The notes beneath the pieces are model-generated. The model ran no database searches, was not told the DNA's origin, and was given only the letters and a program-made list of their open reading frames with translations. The position numbers were made by a program, and so were the translations under genes. From Arsenicibacter rosenii (GTDB lineage: Bacteria; Bacteroidota; Bacteroidia; Cytophagales; Spirosomataceae), in NCBI RefSeq assembly GCF_001870735.1, contig NZ_MORL01000015.1, positions 58,862 to 122,861 of the forward strand: a stretch of DNA of 64,000 bases. Direction: 5' to 3'. Shown piece by piece: positions 27,994 through 37,264 of this stretch (position 1 is the stretch's first letter; each line of letters begins with the position of its first letter).

Positions 27994-30900
27994 CTATTCT
28001 ACGATTACACTGCCACTACCCGAATAACTGCGATAGGCTGCATTGTACATCGCATCGGCCGAAACAGGGCCCAAAACAAACTTACCTTTCGAAACAGCCC
28101 GTACCATATAATAGAAGTCCTGCTGCTTACCGGTTGCGTCGGTATAGAAATTTATCCGGTCATCGCGCACATCAAAATAATCAGGAACTGCTGGTTTCTG
28201 CAGCCAGTCCATATCACGCGGTTCGGTAATCCGGGGATTCTCAATTTCAAACCCGGCCGGCAGCAAATCGGTTATCACTACATTCTTTACCGGCAAGCCA
28301 TCAGTACTGTTTACTGTAATTTTTACGACGATCAGATCATTTTGCCGGAAACGGCTCAGTGGCTGACCATCGCGGCTCAGGAACGTACGGCGCACCTGCA
28401 ACCCATTGTCTTCGTCGGCAATACCGCCCGTTGCCGGCACACCCTCACTCTGCCAGAAATAATATACATTGCCTGTTCCTTTAGCTGTAAGTACCAGCGG
28501 TTGCCCTACCCGTTTCAGGAATAAATCAGCGCCGGTGAAGTTGCCTGCCACCTGTTTACCAGACATAATGGTTGCGGTTGCGGTACTATTAGCGTTCTGG
28601 CGGGCCAGCTTACCCAAGGCCAGAAACGCATAGGCGGCCTCCTGCGTATTCAGATCGCCAGCCTGCCGCAACGCACCGGACAGCTGCCGCGCCAGCGCCG
28701 GAATCTGGATGTTATCCGGATCCGCATCGACCAGCGTTTGCAGGACCAATGCCAGATTACGCAGCGGGGAGGCATAGCTGCCGCCGGTTTCACGCTCGGT
28801 GCTGTTGCCAATAAACCGCTTTGGCAACAGAGCATTGTAGCTCCGCACATCACCGGTCCGGAAAAACGCAGCGGCCAACACATACCGGCTGTCGGTCGTC
28901 AGCGTATTGACATTCTGCTTGTAATAATTCATAGCCGCGCGGTTGGGTTTACCAGCATTGGCCAGCACATACAGGCTGTAAATATTCGTCCGGCCCGCAA
29001 CCTGACGGACGGTCCGCGTACCGCTTTCGTCGTATGACACCATGTCTTCCATCGCCGGCGTACTGCTTTTAGCCGTCAGGAAATCAATGGCTTTGCTCAG
29101 TACGGCACTCCGCACCTCATAACCGGCCTGACCGGCTTCTGTCAGGAAATGCACGGCATAAGCCGACGCCCAGTCTTCTGACTGAGTCTGGCCTGGCCAC
29201 ATGGCAAAACCACCGTTGTACACCTGCCGGGCTTCAATTTTCTGAATTGCCTGCCGCACATTGGTAGCCGGATTCAGGTCTGACTCGCCACCGCTCCGGA
29301 CAAAATATACGCCGTTGGCACCCATGGTCCTCGTCAGGTCAGCAAAGTAAATCTGCGGGAAAGCTTTTGAAATCGTCTGTTCCAGGCAACCATGCGGATA
29401 GCCCAGCAAATAAGCCAGCTCGCGGCCGTACTGCATCACCGGCGACCGGCTCACCGTCAGGGTAGTACGGCTGGTGCCGGGCAAAAAGTTATTCGTGGCC
29501 TGACCGATAGCGAGGCTTTTGCCACCCGCAACCATACCGGCCTGCGTGATTTTCTGAAGCGATGCCGCCGGACGAACCGTAACGTCTGTTTTTTCGCTGA
29601 ACACTTCATTGCCAAAACCAGACACAGCGACTGAAATAGCCCCGGCTCCCGTGGCCTGCTGCGCCCGGACGCGGAATACCGCCCTTACCTCCCGGCCCGC
29701 CGGAATCGTCAGCTTCTGAACGGCCCGCACGCTACTATCGCTTACGACCATCAATGGGCCGCTTACGCCTAGCTTTGCCTGTACAACGGCCGGCTTATTG
29801 GTGGTATTACTCAGGTTTACGGGCAGTTGCAGCTCGTCTCCGGGACTCAGGAAACGGGGCACGCCGCTACTGATCACTATCGGATCGGCCACTTTCATGT
29901 TATGGGTAGCCGAGCCAAAAGCACCCTCCTTGTAGGCCACGGCCATTACCCGTAAATCCCCCGAAAACTGTGGAATGTCAACGGTAAATTCAGCCTCTCC
30001 GTCAAAGCCTGTTTCCAGAATACCGCTCCAGAGCGCCACCAGCCGGACCCGTCCGTTGCTGAGCGGATTCACCCGCCGTTCGAGGTCGTAGCCGTCACCG
30101 CCCGAGCTTGAGCGGGAAGCAAGCGATAGTTCAGGGAAGAGCAGGGCATACAAATCATGGCTACCGACTTCGAGCGCCCGCTTCTGGTAGAAAAAGCCGT
30201 GTGGATCGGGGGTTTTAAAGTTTTTCAGCTGCAAAATCCCTTCATCAACGACCGCAACCGTCACCTGCGAATTAGCCTTTGTTTTAATACGGATCGTCTG
30301 CTTTGTTTTAGAACGGGAGCTTGTCGCCGCAACGACCTCAACCGGCAGTTTTGTATCGCCGTCCTGCACCAACACCGGCGCAAAACCGTGCGCCACCGTC
30401 AGCGGCAGGTTGGTTTCATCCATTGGCCGGATCAGGGTAGCCGTTATGTAGACATTCGGCAAATGCCCCTCTCCGACGGAGAAACTCCATTCGGCCGACT
30501 TGTTTTCGGTGGTCAGCCAATGTTGTTCAAATACTTTATTCCGCTCAACCGTCACTAACAGCTTACCGTTGAAGGGTGCTTTGAACAAGACGTTGGCTTT
30601 ATCTCCGGTTTCATACACCGGCTTATCAAACTCCATCAACACCTGCCCCTCCTGGCTGACCTCGAACGATGACGCCACCGTACTCCCATAACCGTAGGCG
30701 TAAAAACTCGTGGCGGTGTAACCCATGGCTCCCTGACGACGCACACGGACCTCATATTCTCCCGATACCGTAGGCACATACGAGAAATCAGCCTTGCCGC
30801 CTTTCATGGTCACCGTATTTGAGTACACCTGCTTTTCCCGCCGTTTGGTAATGTATTTCAACTGCGCGTTTTCGCCTTCACCATTCTTCTCGATCACGGT

Positions 30901-33495
30901 CTGGTATTCGTAGCGGACAATGTCTACCGCCGCTACCGCGCCGGGCCGCAGCTGTCCATCTTTATTTACACCCACCAACCCAATGGCCAGCGGCGCGTTG
31001 GTGGTCACGTAATGGTCCGCCAGCCGGATGCCGTAGAAGATATCCTGCGTCAGCACATCAAGTTTCCGGAGCCGGTTTACCGGCCTCCCGTTTTCGTCGA
31101 ATACCGTCACAAATAGTTTGGCTTCCAGCAGGCCCATATCCTGATAGGTTGCGGGAAGCTGAAAACGCTCAGTTGCCTGGCCATTGGCATTGGTCCGCGC
31201 CTGACGCAGGTCTTTCTCAAATTTGTAGGGTTGACCCGCTTCGCCGCTCCGGCTACCGCCATCGGGTATATCGAAGGTGTATTCGCCGTAGCCTTTCGGG
31301 GCAAAGACCTTGCGTTTCAACTGTAATTCCATTTCATAGGCACGGTCGGCGGCCGGTGGCCCGAACAGGTTCATGGCCGTAGCCGATGCGGTAATGGTCT
31401 GGCCCGTGCGGTACACCGTCCGGTCAGTGGCAACATCTACCTTGATGCGGTCGGGAATAAATTCCTCCACACTGATCGATTGCGAGGTCAGCAGCACGTT
31501 GTTGGCATTCAGTACCTCAAATGTATAGGTTCCGGTAACGGCAGCGGGGTCGAGTGCAATATCCGTGGCGACAGCACCGGCCTCGTTAGTGGTTTTCCGG
31601 AGCGTAGTGTACTCACGGCCATTGGGCAGCAGCAGCTTAACCGTCAGCGGTACCTGTCCGACAGATTGCCAGGTTTCGGTCCGGACAATGGTATTGACAT
31701 GAATCGTTTCACCGGGGCGGTAAATATCGCGGTCGCCATACACAAATGCCTCAAATCCCGATGCATTATCTCGTTTCCCTTCTACATCAAACCGCGATGT
31801 TTCCACCTGCGTATCGGGCAAATAAAGAAAATTAAAGTCGTCGGCAGTGCGGGCGGTTACCATACCAACCTGAAAACCGGGCGCTTTTTCGGTAACCTTA
31901 TCGAAGCGGGCAAATCCTTCACCGTCTGTTTTCAGGGAAACCATTGTCTGGTTATTGGCGCTCACAAGGGTGATCTCCACGTCTTTCAAGGGCTCAGCCG
32001 TACGGATGGAGTTGGCCCATACCAGTACCTCGTCTTTCGTCTGGCGGGTAATCAGGCCAAGATCAGACACCGACACCAGCTGGGTTGCCTGCAAATAGGC
32101 CTCGTCTTTCGAACTTACCGATACCAGATAAACCCCGCGCAAGGGCTGTTGTCCGTTGCCAACCACCTGATCCGGAACGGCCACGTTCAGGGCGGAGAGC
32201 CCACGGACTTTCGGCAGGTCCTGCGTATCGACCGTTTTGTCTACCAGCACATTGCCATACTGATCCTGTTCATCCTGATTGTAGTTATAGGCCCCGGATG
32301 GCATCCACTCACCACTCCCGTTTTCGGCATATTCTTCGTAACGGCCGTTTTTCAGAAACTGGATAATGTTGTTTTCGTAGACCCTGGCAATCTTAACCTG
32401 CACGTTGGGCACGTTGACCACCGTCAGGCCAATGTTACGCGCGCCTTTCGACGAGAGATACAAGGCCTTTTTGCTGGCAAACTGAATGCTGGCGGGCATT
32501 TTACCGAAAAACAGATCACGGTTAACCGGCTGGTCCAGCTTTGTATTCAGGACCCCGCGAATCTGGTCAGTCAGCGTCAGGACATAGGTATCGGTTTCGT
32601 TGAAATCGCCATGGATCAGGAATCCGTTTTCGGTTAACTCCACCGTTGTTTCGACCTGCGGCTGAATGCTGTAGTACTGGCTCAGGTTGCCGGGCTGTAA
32701 TTCCTGGGTGGTAATTACCCGCACGGTACCCCGATTATTTTCATAACCGGTCTCTACATCGACCACGTCTACTTTATACCGCGACGGCAACGCTGCATTT
32801 GCTTCAATCGGTTCCTGGCTCTGATAGGCCGTGTTGGGTACTTTAATCCCTTTATCGATCCTGATTGCCAGCGGTACCTCTTGTTTAGAGGCAGGTGCTT
32901 CAGGCAGCAGCAGACTAACCTGCGCCTGATTGTCGGTTGACGTAATCTGAGTTGTCTGTGCCCCTTCCTCCGTTGCAATACGGAGCTTCGAGGATACCTC
33001 GGCCGACGAAACCGGATAATTAAAGTTCAGCTTTGTGCGGGCCACCGGCTGGCCCGTTTCCCGCGAACGGGTCCACCAGGTTTCGGTACCGGCGAGTTGC
33101 AGGTAAGGGGTATGAAACGCCATTTCATCGGCAGACACGCCAAGGTCTTTATCGGCAGCATGGGCCAGTACCTCATTGGTCAGTTCGGCGCGGTAGTCGG
33201 TGGCAGGGTCAAACGCGGTTGAGGGCGAAAACACCAGTTCGCTCGGCGAGGTCCATTTAAACTTACCCCGAACAGCCGGTTTGAAGCGAATATATTGGGT
33301 CGAATCCCACTCGTTGAGATGACCTTCCGGTCCGATGTTTTTGTTAAAGGAAAACGTCAGGTTCTGGGTTCGCTGGATTTCGTCGTCGAAATTACGGCCA
33401 ATCACAGCAACCGAATTCAGGTTCGCCAACCGCGAACAATCAGCTAATAAAAAGGAAAAAAGGAGCAGGCAACAACCGGCAAGGAAGGGTTTCAT
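27994..33495 (-). CDS. Alpha-2-macroglobulin family lipoprotein (thioester-containing)
   Basis: About 1833 residues. The ATG at 33495 begins MKPFLAGCCLLLFSFLLADC, a lipoprotein signal with the lipobox Cys near residue 20. It has the MG domain series, with landmarks such as YGDRDIYRPGETIHVNTIVR (bait-type MG2/MG3 region), KLPVEVVA and QFSGDLRVMAVAYKEGAFGS. The thioester motif is intact (GYPHGCLEQTISKAFPQ, about residue 1368), followed by the alpha/alpha toroid. Bacterial A2Ms trap proteases and often lie next to pbpC, but no penicillin-binding protein gene is present on either side. It is the largest gene of the window and monocistronic by its terminators. Confidence 0.95.
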   Translation of the reverse strand: MKPFLAGCCLLLFSFLLADCSRLANLNSVAVIGRNFDDEIQRTQNLTFSFNKNIGPEGHLNEWDSTQYIRFKPAVRGKFKWTSPSELVFSPSTAFDPATDYRAELTNEVLAHAADKDLGVSADEMAFHTPYLQLAGTETWWTRSRETGQPVARTKLNFNYPVSSAEVSSKLRIATEEGAQTTQITSTDNQAQVSLLLPEAPASKQEVPLAIRIDKGIKVPNTAYQSQEPIEANAALPSRYKVDVVDVETGYENNRGTVRVITTQELQPGNLSQYYSIQPQVETTVELTENGFLIHGDFNETDTYVLTLTDQIRGVLNTKLDQPVNRDLFFGKMPASIQFASKKALYLSSKGARNIGLTVVNVPNVQVKIARVYENNIIQFLKNGRYEEYAENGSGEWMPSGAYNYNQDEQDQYGNVLVDKTVDTQDLPKVRGLSALNVAVPDQVVGNGQQPLRGVYLVSVSSKDEAYLQATQLVSVSDLGLITRQTKDEVLVWANSIRTAEPLKDVEITLVSANNQTMVSLKTDGEGFARFDKVTEKAPGFQVGMVTARTADDFNFLYLPDTQVETSRFDVEGKRDNASGFEAFVYGDRDIYRPGETIHVNTIVRTETWQSVGQVPLTVKLLLPNGREYTTLRKTTNEAGAVATDIALDPAAVTGTYTFEVLNANNVLLTSQSISVEEFIPDRIKVDVATDRTVYRTGQTITASATAMNLFGPPAADRAYEMELQLKRKVFAPKGYGEYTFDIPDGGSRSGEAGQPYKFEKDLRQARTNANGQATERFQLPATYQDMGLLEAKLFVTVFDENGRPVNRLRKLDVLTQDIFYGIRLADHYVTTNAPLAIGLVGVNKDGQLRPGAVAAVDIVRYEYQTVIEKNGEGENAQLKYITKRREKQVYSNTVTMKGGKADFSYVPTVSGEYEVRVRRQGAMGYTATSFYAYGYGSTVASSFEVSQEGQVLMEFDKPVYETGDKANVLFKAPFNGKLLVTVERNKVFEQHWLTTENKSAEWSFSVGEGHLPNVYITATLIRPMDETNLPLTVAHGFAPVLVQDGDTKLPVEVVAATSSRSKTKQTIRIKTKANSQVTVAVVDEGILQLKNFKTPDPHGFFYQKRALEVGSHDLYALLFPELSLASRSSSGGDGYDLERRVNPLSNGRVRLVALWSGILETGFDGEAEFTVDIPQFSGDLRVMAVAYKEGAFGSATHNMKVADPIVISSGVPRFLSPGDELQLPVNLSNTTNKPAVVQAKLGVSGPLMVVSDSSVRAVQKLTIPAGREVRAVFRVRAQQATGAGAISVAVSGFGNEVFSEKTDVTVRPAASLQKITQAGMVAGGKSLAIGQATNNFLPGTSRTTLTVSRSPVMQYGRELAYLLGYPHGCLEQTISKAFPQIYFADLTRTMGANGVYFVRSGGESDLNPATNVRQAIQKIEARQVYNGGFAMWPGQTQSEDWASAYAVHFLTEAGQAGYEVRSAVLSKAIDFLTAKSSTPAMEDMVSYDESGTRTVRQVAGRTNIYSLYVLANAGKPNRAAMNYYKQNVNTLTTDSRYVLAAAFFRTGDVRSYNALLPKRFIGNSTERETGGSYASPLRNLALVLQTLVDADPDNIQIPALARQLSGALRQAGDLNTQEAAYAFLALGKLARQNANSTATATIMSGKQVAGNFTGADLFLKRVGQPLVLTAKGTGNVYYFWQSEGVPATGGIADEDNGLQVRRTFLSRDGQPLSRFRQNDLIVVKITVNSTDGLPVKNVVITDLLPAGFEIENPRITEPRDMDWLQKPAVPDYFDVRDDRINFYTDATGKQQDFYYMVRAVSKGKFVLGPVSADAMYNAAYRSYSGSGSVIVE

Positions 33496-33600
33496 GACAG
33501 AAGCGTGATCTACGCGTTTAAAACGCAGAAAGATGGAGAAACGCATCGTGCTTGTCAAGTTTCAGCCCGGAAGAAAGAAAAGGACTTATTATTCGGAGTG

Positions 33601-33655
33601 CGTATTGCCGCCAGTCTAAGCATTTCCCGGAAGTTTTCAGACTGGCGGCAATACG
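33601..33655. terminator. 17-bp stem-loop between the carbonic anhydrase and macroglobulin genes
   Basis: CGTATTGCCGCCAGTCT pairs perfectly with AGACTGGCGGCAATACG around a 21-nt loop. It lies 7 bp after the stop of the carbonic anhydrase gene and probably ends the bestrophin/carbonic anhydrase transcript. Confidence 0.75.
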
Positions 33656-33662
33656 TTTTCCC

Positions 33663-34406
33663 TCAGTTGAAGCGCTCCACTAATTGTTGCCGCTCCCGGC
33701 TAGCCAGATCAATGACATCAAACCGCTTGATCGACGTATACGAGCCCATATCGCTGTCACTATTAATTAGAATGGCGCCAATCAGGATAACATACCGGCA
33801 ATTGTATGTTGTTTTACTGACCAGTTCATTGATACGCTCGTCAATGGCCTCGTAAATCACGTCTGTTGCTTCGTACAACGGTGTCGGCGCGCTTAGAATC
33901 CGGTCTTTCTGACGCAGCAGAATCTGTTCGAGGGTATTCATCTGATAGTCCAGATCGGTCACATGCCCCGGTACAATCTGCCCGCTGGCAAGTTTAGCCA
34001 GCGCTCCTTTTGCCGCCCCGCAGCAACCACTGTTTTTACTTTGCCCGATGCGGTGAATTTCGCCGATGGTCCCGTTTTTTGTAATGCCTATATGCGGGCC
34101 ATAGTAAATCAGTACCGCGCCGCAGTCGGGCACATGGCTGGCAAAAGCGCCCATCCCCGTCAGGCCGGTAAATGGAAACCCATCGAGCCCGCCCATTTTA
34201 AAAGGGCCCAGAAACTCGCTGGCCCTTGCCGGATACTGAATACTGTTGACATCATCGCTGCAAACACTATCGGCCAGCATCACCTGCCCCGGCTCCAGCT
34301 CAAGTTCTTCTTCGACAAAATCGATCAGGCGGTTCACACTGTCGATAGTAGTCATTGCATTCGGGTACCACTGGTGAATGATCGCCAGTTTCTCTTTTTT
34401 CAGCAT
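33663..34406 (-). CDS. LCIB-type carbonic anhydrase-like protein
   Basis: A 247-residue protein that I recognise as similar to the limiting-CO2-inducible B/C (LCIB) family of beta-type carbonic anhydrases. The conserved core is MGGLDGFPFTGLTGMGAFAS, then HVPDCG, YYGPHIGI and GEIHRIGQSKNSGCCGAAKG. The likely zinc ligands are Cys49 (VCSDDVN), His91 and Cys128 or Cys129, and the Asp51/Arg62 pair fits the beta-type active-site dyad. It would interconvert CO2 and bicarbonate in the cytoplasm. It lies 23 bp downstream of a bestrophin gene, so the two form an operon. The family call is from memory; a structural search would settle it. Confidence 0.78.
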   Translation of the reverse strand: MLKKEKLAIIHQWYPNAMTTIDSVNRLIDFVEEELELEPGQVMLADSVCSDDVNSIQYPARASEFLGPFKMGGLDGFPFTGLTGMGAFASHVPDCGAVLIYYGPHIGITKNGTIGEIHRIGQSKNSGCCGAAKGALAKLASGQIVPGHVTDLDYQMNTLEQILLRQKDRILSAPTPLYEATDVIYEAIDERINELVSKTTYNCRYVILIGAILINSDSDMGSYTSIKRFDVIDLASRERQQLVERFN

Positions 34407-34429
34407 AGGATTACTGTATAGAGGTGAGT

Positions 34430-35437
34430 TTATAAAACAATATTATTTTTTGGCTGGAGTGCCGGCGGCAGATCGGTTTCGCCCAGCATTTCGCGGAGAT
34501 CAATTTCGATGGTGCGGCTGATCTGAGAAATCGGCACATCGTTAGGGCCACCCTCAAACGGGTTTTCGGTACTTTCGCCTACCTGTTCGAGTGAGGTGTA
34601 GACCCACGAAATAAGCGCGCTGAACGGAATGACCAGCCATACCATGTAGCCCTGCAGCGGGCCGGTAATCTGGTTGTTCAGTTTTTCAAAATCGCTGAGC
34701 ATCCCGAACGGCAGCATCAGGCAAAAAAGCCGTACAAAAAAGGTATTGATTGTGGCCAGCTGACGGGGATAGGGAAAATTTTTGATGCGTTCGCTACGCC
34801 CCTGCTGGTCATAAAAGGCCGCAATCATGCGCTGCATTTCCACAAACTGATAGCTGTCGATTAACTGTTCATCGAACAGCTGGCGGGTCGTTTTACTTTG
34901 TAGGCTCATGAGCTGCGCGGCCCGGTTTTTCGTCTGTAGGACATAGGCTGTTTCGTCGGCCGATAAATATGCTTTCAAGGCCTCTTCCAGCGGCGTTTCC
35001 TTTTCCGGCACTACGTAAAACTGAGCGTACTCCAGATTGTGGGCCTTCGTGGTATTCTCCCACGCTTTAGGCTCCCGCATTTGGTAACGCAGGGCCGTCA
35101 GCCAGGCAAAATGCCGGTAAACCAGCGTTTGGGTATGGCCGGGGTGGCCGACAAAATCACGGCTCATCGTCCCCCACGCACGGCTGTTGTTCAGAATAGC
35201 GCCCCAGATCTGACGCGCCTCCCACGTACGGTTATAGGTCTGTGTGTTTTTAAAACCAATCAGAAACGCCGTTGCCGTACCGAGCAAGGCTACCACCGTC
35301 CAGGGAATAGCCAGCCATGTGAGTCCAATTACATGGTACAGCACCACCGGAATGGTACTGATGAAGAGCAGTCTGTAAATATTTCGCCGGGTCCAGACAA
35401 CAAACTCCGGAAATGTATACGATTTACCAACATGCAT
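34430..35437 (-). CDS. Bestrophin family anion channel
   Basis: A 335-residue bestrophin (UPF0187). The N-terminal pattern is preserved: TFPEFVVWTRRNIYRLLFIS, LLGTATAFLIGFKNTQTYNR and WEARQIWGAILNNSRAWGTM. Transmembrane helices are at about 25-60 and 240-290, with the conserved LFCLMLPFGMLSDF. Bestrophins form pentameric anion channels that pass chloride and, in algae, bicarbonate. It is the first gene of a two-gene operon with the LCIB-like carbonic anhydrase. The C-terminus contains VGESTENPFEGGPNDVPIS, the usual bestrophin signature. Confidence 0.93.
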   Translation of the reverse strand: MHVGKSYTFPEFVVWTRRNIYRLLFISTIPVVLYHVIGLTWLAIPWTVVALLGTATAFLIGFKNTQTYNRTWEARQIWGAILNNSRAWGTMSRDFVGHPGHTQTLVYRHFAWLTALRYQMREPKAWENTTKAHNLEYAQFYVVPEKETPLEEALKAYLSADETAYVLQTKNRAAQLMSLQSKTTRQLFDEQLIDSYQFVEMQRMIAAFYDQQGRSERIKNFPYPRQLATINTFFVRLFCLMLPFGMLSDFEKLNNQITGPLQGYMVWLVIPFSALISWVYTSLEQVGESTENPFEGGPNDVPISQISRTIEIDLREMLGETDLPPALQPKNNIVL

Positions 35438-35530
35438 ACAGGTGAACTGGTTTTAGTGAATAGTTGCGTCTTTGGTTGAGACGTAGCGGCCGCTCAAAAG
35501 TTATGTAAACGCCTATGATTTCTATCTGCC

Positions 35531-35965
35531 ATGACAGACGTACACACCCCGCAGCAACGGAGCTACAACATGTCCCGAATAAAAGGGAAAGATACAAAAC
35601 CAGAGATGATTGTCCGGAAATATCTGCATGCCAGAGGGTTCCGCTACCGGCTTCACAACAAAGACCTGCCCGGCAAGCCCGACATTGTCTTACCCAGATA
35701 CAGAACCGTTATATTTGTACACGGCTGTTTCTGGCACGGGCACGAAGGGTGCCGGTACTTTATTCTCCCCAAAACGAAAACAGACTGGTGGGAAGCCAAA
35801 ATAAGCGGCAATAAAGAACGGGACAACCGTAACCTGGCCGCACTACGCGCGTCAGGATGGAAGGTAATTATTGTGTACGAATGCGAGCTCAAGCCTAAAG
35901 TGCGGGAAGAAGGCCTCAGCAGGCTGGAAGACGCGATCCGGCAGCAAGCACCGCCATCGCTTTAA
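35531..35965 (+). CDS. vsr: Very short patch repair (Vsr) endonuclease
   Basis: A 144-residue protein with a complete Vsr signature: QQRSYNMSRIKGKDTKPEM, VRKYLHARGFRYRLHNK, LPGKPDIVLPRY (catalytic Asp), FVHGCFWHGHEGCRYF (His and zinc cysteines) and WEAKISGNKERD. Vsr nicks at T:G mismatches that arise from deaminated 5-methylcytosine. It precedes a C5 cytosine methyltransferase by 40 bp, which is the classical pairing. Confidence 0.95.
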   Translation: MTDVHTPQQRSYNMSRIKGKDTKPEMIVRKYLHARGFRYRLHNKDLPGKPDIVLPRYRTVIFVHGCFWHGHEGCRYFILPKTKTDWWEAKISGNKERDNRNLAALRASGWKVIIVYECELKPKVREEGLSRLEDAIRQQAPPSL

Positions 35966-36005
35966 TGCCTTTCCGAACATAAGCAGGCAAAAGCAGACTT
36001 AACCA

Positions 36006-37076
36006 ATGCTGGCAGAGAATACAACACGTACGAGTATCCCGAACGATGGCGGAAGCAACCCGGCCGCGTTTACATTCATTGACCTGTTTGCCGGTATCGG
36101 CGGTTTTCACATTGCCATGTCGTCGGTTGGCGGGCACTGTGTATTTGCGTCGGAATGGGATAAGTTTGCCCGAATGACCTACGAGGCCAATTACCGGCCA
36201 CACAACCCCGGATTATTTGACAGCAACCGGTTTAACTGGGACATCAACCAGGCAGCACCGGACGACATTCCGGATTTTGACGTTATGTGCGCCGGTTTTC
36301 CCTGTCAGCCGTTTTCGCATGCAGGACTGAAAAAAGGGTTTGAAGATACACGGGGAACCCTTTTTTTCCGGCTGGCCGAGATTGTGAAGCATAAAACGGA
36401 TACCGGCAAAAAACCAAAGGTACTGTTTCTGGAAAATGTAAAAGGACTGAAATCACACGATAAAGGCAATACGCTGCGGCGGATTCAGGAAATTCTGGAA
36501 GACGACCTTGGCTACAACCAGAAGACGGTAGTGCTTAACTCCAAATATTTCGGAGTGCCGCAAAACCGTGAGCGACTCTTTATTGTGGCCGTCGACAACA
36601 GCACCGGCCTGACCTTCCAGTTTCCGTTTGGCCTGACCAAAGAAGGGTTTCCGATCTACGAACCCGCTGATCTGGAACTGGCCAAACCAACGCGCGTCGG
36701 TAACATTCTTGACCCGAATCCGCCGGAAAAATATACCATTTCCGACCGGCTTTATCAGGGTCACCTGCGCCGTCGTCAGGAACATGCCGTTAAAGGCAAC
36801 GGATTTGGGTTTTCACTCTTCAAGCCCGATGCACCCTATACCAGCACCATTTCGGCACGCTATTACAAAGATGGCAGCGAAATTCTGATTGACCAGGGCG
36901 AGCACAAAAACCCGCGCAAACTTACCCCCGACGAAGCACGGAAGTTGCAGGGCTACCCCGACGGCTTCATTATTCCGGTGACAGATGTACAAGCCTACAA
37001 ACAATTCGGCAACAGCGTTTCGGTACCGGTTATCAAAGCCATTGCCAACGAAATAAAGCAGCAGATTCTACAGTAA
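36006..37076 (+). CDS. dcm: DNA (cytosine-5-)-methyltransferase
   Basis: A 356-residue enzyme with all core motifs: I FIDLFAGIGGFHIAM, IV AGFPCQPFSHAG (catalytic Cys in PCQ), VI FLENVKGLKSH, VIII QNRERLFIVAV, and IX/X RKLQGYPDGF and YKQFGNSVSVPVIKAIA. The target-recognition region is between VIII and IX and is short. The recognition sequence cannot be read from this. It lies between vsr and a PD-(D/E)XK-like gene, so it is probably the modification enzyme of a type II system. Confidence 0.95.
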   Translation: MLAENTTRTSIPNDGGSNPAAFTFIDLFAGIGGFHIAMSSVGGHCVFASEWDKFARMTYEANYRPHNPGLFDSNRFNWDINQAAPDDIPDFDVMCAGFPCQPFSHAGLKKGFEDTRGTLFFRLAEIVKHKTDTGKKPKVLFLENVKGLKSHDKGNTLRRIQEILEDDLGYNQKTVVLNSKYFGVPQNRERLFIVAVDNSTGLTFQFPFGLTKEGFPIYEPADLELAKPTRVGNILDPNPPEKYTISDRLYQGHLRRRQEHAVKGNGFGFSLFKPDAPYTSTISARYYKDGSEILIDQGEHKNPRKLTPDEARKLQGYPDGFIIPVTDVQAYKQFGNSVSVPVIKAIANEIKQQILQ

Positions 37077-37161
37077 TTCAAGATTTTGTCATGCTCCCCT
37101 TTTTTGTCATGCTGACGCAGGAAGCATCTTAATCCTACATACGCATCATTGCCCCCTCTTC

Positions 37162-37190
37162 GGGTCGCTCTGGTTTAGAGCGACCCTTTT
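37162..37190 (+). terminator. Terminator after the cytosine methyltransferase gene
   Basis: GGGTCGCTCT pairs with AGAGCGACCC around GGTTT, then TTTT. Just before it, TGTCATGCT occurs twice (37090 and 37107 area), a fragment that resembles a dispersed intergenic repeat. Confidence 0.85.
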
Positions 37191-37264
37191 ATTTTCAGGG
37201 CGACCGTGACAGACGATGAATATCGGCGTATTAAGATTAACCATCAAGCCTTTACCTCTCCCGT

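Noticed and set aside
31480..32637. Plus-strand reading frame of 385 codons
   Set aside because: It lies antisense inside the alpha-2-macroglobulin gene, and the macroglobulin frame has full family motifs.
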